Assembly: GCF_016313185.1 (NCBI RefSeq) | Contig: NZ_CP066218.1 | Coordinates: 2,790,001 to 2,854,000, forward strand | Length of the DNA: 64,000 nucleotides | From: Mycolicibacterium baixiangningiae | GTDB lineage: Bacteria; Actinomycetota; Actinomycetes; Mycobacteriales; Mycobacteriaceae | Direction: 5' to 3' | Shown here: one piece after another, positions 60,332 through 64,000 of the stretch | How positions within the stretch are numbered: the stretch's first letter is position 1 | Layout of the letters: each line of letters opens with the position of its first letter | Translations under genes and position numbers: made by a program | Notes under the pieces: generated by a model | Told to the model about the DNA's origin: nothing | Seen by the model: only the letters and a program-made list of their open reading frames with translations | The model's database searches: none

Positions 60332-60970
60332 TCAGCCCGCGGACCGCTCCCTGACGGGGATCGCGATCTCGTTGCGCCGCCGGAACGGCAGCGTCCACGG
60401 CGGATCGTAGAACCAGGCCGCGGGTTCGCCGACCGGTTCGAAATCGCTGTCGCGCAGCGCTGCCCGCAGTTCTTCGGTGCGGCGGGCAACGGCTTTGCCG
60501 CCGCGGTCACCCGAGAAGCTGAGGACGGCCACCGTTTCGGCCGGCGTGACCGTCAACCGCACACGCTCGTCGTTCGGGGCGGGCAGTGTGTCCATCGTCC
60601 ATTTCGACGGCATGAAGAACCGGATCGTCCACTCGCCGGCCGACTCCGCCGACTGAGCCACCGGAGCGGTCATCGCGATGGTGGTGCCGCGCTGCTGGGC
60701 GACCGGCGCGGTCATCGCGATCTCCGCGTCGCGGTGGTTTCTACCGAAGATGTAGGACGCCAGCCGCCGGAATCCCTCGTTGCGCGAGGCTTCCTCGTCG
60801 GCGGAGACCGTGGTCTCCGCGGCGATGCGTTGGTCGTAACGCCGGATCTCGACCGCCTCCGAGAGTCGCTGCGTCGTATGGGGAGGCTCCTCGGTTCCGC
60901 ACCGGATTCCCACCGTGGCCCCCGCGGCTTCGGCCACCTGACCGGCCGTCCGCACAATCGCTCCGAGCAC
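60332..60970 (-). CDS. SOUL-family haem-binding protein
   Basis: A 212-residue SOUL/HBP protein: SEAVEIRRYDQRIAAETTV, SRNEGFRRLASYIFGRN, IAMTAPV, and PSKWTMDTLPAPND. The segment IAMTAPVAQ occurs twice in a row, 15 residues apart, where most family members have it once. The GTG at 60970 has a strong AAGGAGG box six bases before it, so I prefer it to ATG 61048. The role is haem or tetrapyrrole binding. It is convergent with the sigma factor gene. Confidence 0.87.
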   Translation of the reverse strand: MLGAIVRTAGQVAEAAGATVGIRCGTEEPPHTTQRLSEAVEIRRYDQRIAAETTVSADEEASRNEGFRRLASYIFGRNHRDAEIAMTAPVAQQRGTTIAMTAPVAQSAESAGEWTIRFFMPSKWTMDTLPAPNDERVRLTVTPAETVAVLSFSGDRGGKAVARRTEELRAALRDSDFEPVGEPAAWFYDPPWTLPFRRRNEIAIPVRERSAG

Positions 60971-61077
60971 TGTCGCCTCCTTCTCGTGTCCCCGGTATTC
61001 GGTTAGCCGGTGGTTCCCGGCGGCAAACGGTGTCCCGTACCGCGTCATGGTTGTGACCTCAACGCCGACCGACGTGA

Positions 61078-61105
61078 GGTTTGACTCATGATCACTTATG
61101 GGAAC
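61078..61105 (+). promoter_or_regulatory. SigF-like promoter of the csbD gene
   Basis: GGTTT (61078-61082), 17 bp, GGGAAC (61100-61105), 52 bp before the ATG. This resembles the GTTT/GGG(A/T)A pattern read by SigF/SigB factors. CsbD proteins are typical members of that regulon. Confidence 0.45.
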
Positions 61106-61156
61106 AGACCTCCCGAACGCCTCGACGCGGGGCCGTGAACAGGAAGGACGGACACC

Positions 61157-61411
61157 ATGGCCGACGACAACAGCGGCAACAGCGGACCGGAGGAAGCTGT
61201 CAAGGGCGCAGTCGAAGGGGTGAAGGGCAAGGTCAAGGAGGTCACCGGCGCGGTTCTCGGCCGCGACGACCTCTACCGCGAGGGCCAGGCGCAGCAGGAC
61301 AAGGCCGACGCCCAGCGCGACGCCGCCAAGAAGGAAGCCGAGGCCGAGGCCGCACGCGGTTCGGCCAAGGTCGCCGAAGAGCGGCAGAAGTCCGAACAGA
61401 CCGGGCACTGA
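61157..61411 (+). CDS. CsbD-family stress protein
   Basis: An 84-residue highly charged protein. Residues 12-45 (AVKGAVEGVKGKVKEVTGAV) are the CsbD domain, followed by an Ala/Glu/Lys-rich helix. Members accumulate under general stress and stationary phase; the molecular role is unknown. A SigF-like promoter lies upstream. Confidence 0.9.
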   Translation: MADDNSGNSGPEEAVKGAVEGVKGKVKEVTGAVLGRDDLYREGQAQQDKADAQRDAAKKEAEAEAARGSAKVAEERQKSEQTGH

Positions 61412-61427
61412 CGGCACGAGCGACTGG

Positions 61428-61454
61428 CGGTCCGCACCGATGAGGTGCGGGCCG
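61428..61454. terminator. Hairpin between convergent csbD and ligase genes
   Basis: An 11-bp stem with one G-T pair (61428-61438 and 61444-61454) and a gatga loop lies between the two gene ends, and probably stops transcription from both sides. Confidence 0.65.
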
Positions 61455-61469
61455 CTTCGTGTGTCCGGG

Positions 61470-62978
61470 TCACGCTCCGAGCGCGGCGCGGGCGTACGCG
61501 CGGACCGCGTTCTTGTCGATCTTCGCGTTCGTCGTCAGCGGTAACTCCTCGACGAACAACACGTGGCGCGGTCGCTTGAACGCGGTGAGTCGTGCCCGCA
61601 CGTGCTCGATGAGCACCGCCCCGGTGGGACGGCGACCGTCGACCGCGACCACGACTGCGCACACCGCCTCGCCCCAGTATTCGTCGGGAACGCCGACCAC
61701 CGCCGCCGACTCGACGTCAGGATGCTCGACGAGCGCGTCCTCGACCTCGCGAGAGGACACGTTCTCCCCGCCGGTGACGACGATGTCCTTGCGGCGGTCC
61801 ACCACGGACAACCTGCCGTCGGCGCCGATTCGGCCGATGTCACCGGTGGCCAGCCAGCCGTCACGGTCCACCGCTAGTAGGTCCGGCCAGTACCCGGCCG
61901 CCACCTGAGCGCCCCGCACCTGGATCTCTCCCGGGGTGCCGGGCGGCGCTGCACCCCCGTTGTCGTCGCTGATCCTCACCTCGACGTGTGGGTGCGGCGA
62001 ACCGGCGCTCGCGAGGATCTCGGGCTCACCTGCGAGCCCGCGACGGTGGTCGCGGGGGCCGAGGAACGTGACGTTGCCTCCGGTCTCGGTCATGCCGTAG
62101 CCCTGATGGAAGTCGACGTCGAGACGGTCGAGAGCGGTGCGCAACAGATCGGCGGGGATCGCCGCGGAGCCGTACGCGACCGACCGCAGCGTCGGCAGCG
62201 TGTCGCCGGTCGTCTGCAGGTGGCCCAGCAGCGCATGCAGCATCGTGGGAGCCAGAGAGCAGGCGGTTACGGCATGTTCGCGGATGGTGCGCGCAACGGC
62301 GTCCGCGCGGAACTGCGCCGCCAGCACCACCGTGGCGCCGACGGCGTGCTGCACCAGCATGTTGTACCCGGCGACATGGCACATCGGGAACGGCAGAAGG
62401 TAGACGCCGCCGCGGGTGACCGCGCGTCCGATGACCGATCCCTCCACGGCGGCCAGCACTGACCGATGGCTGTGGACAACACCTTTCGGCGTGCCGGTCG
62501 ATCCACTGGTGAACAGCAGCCAAGCGGCGTCGTCGGGTGCGGGTGGCGTCGGGTCACCGGTCCCGGCGGGCGTGCCGGTCAGCTCCGGCGACTCGATGGA
62601 CACCACGCGCCGGACCGACGGAACCTCGGACCGAAGGTCGGTCAGCCGCTCGAGATGGGTGCGGTCGCCGACCACGACGGTGGGCCGGGTCACTGCCAGC
62701 TGGGCGTACTGTTCGGCGGCCCGCAGACGCTGATTGATCAACGTCAGGATCCGGCCGGCGCGGGGCACCCCGTAGTACAGCCGGGCGTAGGCGGCGCTGT
62801 TGTCGGCGACGACGGCGACCCGGTCACCCGCCGCGGTGTGGCGGGCGACCCACGTGGCGACCGACCGGATCTCCCGGTCGAGCTGTGCGAACGAGGTCGG
62901 GACTCCGTCCGGCCCGATGACGGCGGGCCGCCGCGGATCCGTTGCGGCGGCCGACGCCACCAGATCGTGCAGCAGCAT
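61470..62978 (-). CDS. Acyl-CoA synthetase (AMP-forming)
   Basis: A 502-residue adenylate-forming enzyme: LLFTSGSTGTPKGVVHSH (P-loop, about residue 155), QGYGMTETGGNV, ATGDIGRIGADGRLSVVDRRKD, and the catalytic Lys near the C-terminus (LTTNAKIDKN). It activates a carboxylic acid to acyl-AMP and acyl-CoA. The chain length is unknown. It starts two bases after the phosphatase stop, so it is coupled to a regulatory protein, an unusual partner. Confidence 0.9.
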   Translation of the reverse strand: MLLHDLVASAAATDPRRPAVIGPDGVPTSFAQLDREIRSVATWVARHTAAGDRVAVVADNSAAYARLYYGVPRAGRILTLINQRLRAAEQYAQLAVTRPTVVVGDRTHLERLTDLRSEVPSVRRVVSIESPELTGTPAGTGDPTPPAPDDAAWLLFTSGSTGTPKGVVHSHRSVLAAVEGSVIGRAVTRGGVYLLPFPMCHVAGYNMLVQHAVGATVVLAAQFRADAVARTIREHAVTACSLAPTMLHALLGHLQTTGDTLPTLRSVAYGSAAIPADLLRTALDRLDVDFHQGYGMTETGGNVTFLGPRDHRRGLAGEPEILASAGSPHPHVEVRISDDNGGAAPPGTPGEIQVRGAQVAAGYWPDLLAVDRDGWLATGDIGRIGADGRLSVVDRRKDIVVTGGENVSSREVEDALVEHPDVESAAVVGVPDEYWGEAVCAVVVAVDGRRPTGAVLIEHVRARLTAFKRPRHVLFVEELPLTTNAKIDKNAVRAYARAALGA

Positions 62979-62980
62979 GA

Positions 62981-64000
62981 CTACCGCGGCACCCCCAGTG
63001 CGAGCACCGCCGCATCGTCCTCCACGCCCTCCCCGAGATCGGCCAACAGGGTGCGCAGGGTCTCGACGATCTCCGTGGCGGTACTCGGCGCGTGTGCGCG
63101 AGCCAGTTCCATCAGCGCATCGTGGTCGTCGAAACGTTCGGCGCCACGCCCGATGCGTGCCTCGGTGACGCCGTCGGTGTAGATCACCAAGGTGTCACCC
63201 GCCGCGAGGTGAACTCGGGCCGACACGAACCGGGCGTTGTTGAAGATGCCCGCCGCCTGACCCCCTTCCGTGCTGACCTTCTCGACGGTGCCGTCCCCGC
63301 GCAGGAGCAGGGCCGGCGGGTGTCCGCCACTGGCCAGGTGCACGTCGAATCCGTTGTCCTGGTGGGTCAGCACACCGAAGATCACGGTGCAGAAATGCGA
63401 ACGGTCCGGGCCGTACTCGCCGAGGAGCACGGTGTCGAGATTGTGCAGCACCGCCACCGGATCGTCGTCGAACACCGCGGCGGCACGCAGCGTGTAGCGG
63501 GTCAGCGAGGCGACGGTCGCCGCGTCGACGCCCTTACCGCACACGTCGCCCAGGAAGAATGCCGATCGGCCGTGCGTGAGCGCGAACAGGTCGTAGAAAT
63601 CACCGCCGACCTCGTCGTGGGACGCGGCGTGCAGGTGGGCGCTGGCTTCCAGGCCGGGCGGCGGGGACAGCGTGGGCGGCAGCAGCGAGCGTTTCAGCGT
63701 GCGCGCCAGCGCGGTCGCCCGGGCGCGCTCCTGTTCGGCCCGCTGCCGCTCGGCCAGCAGTTCGCGCTCGTAGGCCCGCCGGTCGCTGGCGTCCTGAAGT
63801 GCCAACCGGATCGTCGTCGGCGCTCCGGAGGCGTCGGTCTTGACGTTGGCGGCGATCAGCGTGGGCAGCCGGTTGCCGCCGGCCGCGATGAGATCAACTG
63901 TGACGCCGCGGATTTCGCCCGTGATGTGCAGCAGGGGAGCGAAGTGCGTCTCGAAGTGGATCCGGCTGCCGACGGTCAGCAGGTCGGTGAACGGCGTGCC
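62981..64000 (-). CDS. PAS-PP2C (SpoIIE-type) serine phosphatase, 5' end outside the window
   Basis: The visible 339 residues end at a TAG at 62981; the N-terminus lies beyond position 64000. From the visible start there is a PAS-like sensor (RIHFETHFAPLLHITG, VDLIAAGGNRLPTLIAANVK), a coiled-coil linker (about 65-95, ERELLAERQRAEQERARAT) and a SpoIIE domain: EVGGDFYDLF and GDVCGKG (metal Asp residues), DGVTEAR, and EDDAAVLAL. Such phosphatases dephosphorylate STAS antagonists and so switch on SigF/SigB factors. A STAS protein and such a sigma factor are encoded within 5 kb. Confidence 0.9.
   Translation of the reverse strand, partial: GTPFTDLLTVGSRIHFETHFAPLLHITGEIRGVTVDLIAAGGNRLPTLIAANVKTDASGAPTTIRLALQDASDRRAYERELLAERQRAEQERARATALARTLKRSLLPPTLSPPPGLEASAHLHAASHDEVGGDFYDLFALTHGRSAFFLGDVCGKGVDAATVASLTRYTLRAAAVFDDDPVAVLHNLDTVLLGEYGPDRSHFCTVIFGVLTHQDNGFDVHLASGGHPPALLLRGDGTVEKVSTEGGQAAGIFNNARFVSARVHLAAGDTLVIYTDGVTEARIGRGAERFDDHDALMELARAHAPSTATEIVETLRTLLADLGEGVEDDAAVLALGVPR

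Overview
The window is a chromosomal segment of a high-GC actinobacterium, almost certainly a rapidly growing Mycobacterium (Mycolicibacterium type). It opens inside an rRNA operon (3' part of 16S, a long GT-rich spacer, complete 23S and 5S, terminator). That operon lies directly upstream of the gene block known from M. tuberculosis as Rv1691-Rv1713. Rapid growers carry a second rRNA operon, rrnB, downstream of tyrS (Rv1689), so this is best read as rrnB.

Region 1 (about 4.5-21.2 kb) is conserved core: TPR protein, HAD phosphatase, a small protein, tlyA, nadK, recN, steA, steB/mctB, pyrG, a Nudix hydrolase, xerD, a ParA ATPase, scpA, scpB, a pseudouridine synthase, cmk and der. Most neighbours overlap by a few bases. 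The theme is rRNA modification, nucleotide supply, DNA repair, chromosome segregation and cell division. Two TauE/SafE exporters follow, preceded by a short ORF ending in a Cys-Cys pair.

Region 2 (about 23.2-29.5 kb) looks like a worn integration site: a photolyase pseudogene with an internal deletion, tRNA-Pro(GGG), an integrase remnant, an SDR/MerR pair, a frameshifted kinase fragment, a CrtI/PYROXD2-like oxidoreductase and a DUF4239 membrane protein, separated by gene-poor DNA.

Region 3 (29.7-38.6 kb) holds a tight TetR - glycosyltransferase - maltokinase-like kinase - SIS isomerase operon (a candidate amino-sugar glycoside pathway). Divergent from it is an amine-catabolism set: FAD amine oxidase, aldehyde dehydrogenase and APC permease. 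An Rpf-type resuscitation factor and an acyltransferase follow.

Region 4 (40.2-54.6 kb) is a catabolic supercluster of unknown substrate. One operon is GntR - NitT/TauT-type ABC importer - aldehyde dehydrogenase - crotonase. A second is MFS transporter - aldehyde dehydrogenase - amidohydrolase. A PucR regulator and a cyclase-SDR pair complete it. The crotonase lacks one of the two catalytic Glu residues of hydratases, and the MFS protein ends in five in-frame 15-bp repeats that encode pentapeptides.

Region 5 (54.6-64 kb) mixes cell-envelope genes (secreted protein, acyltransferase-3, methyltransferase, glutaminyl cyclase) with a general-stress group: STAS antagonist, SigF-like sigma factor, SOUL haem protein, CsbD protein, and an acyl-CoA ligase coupled to a PAS-PP2C phosphatase that runs off the window.
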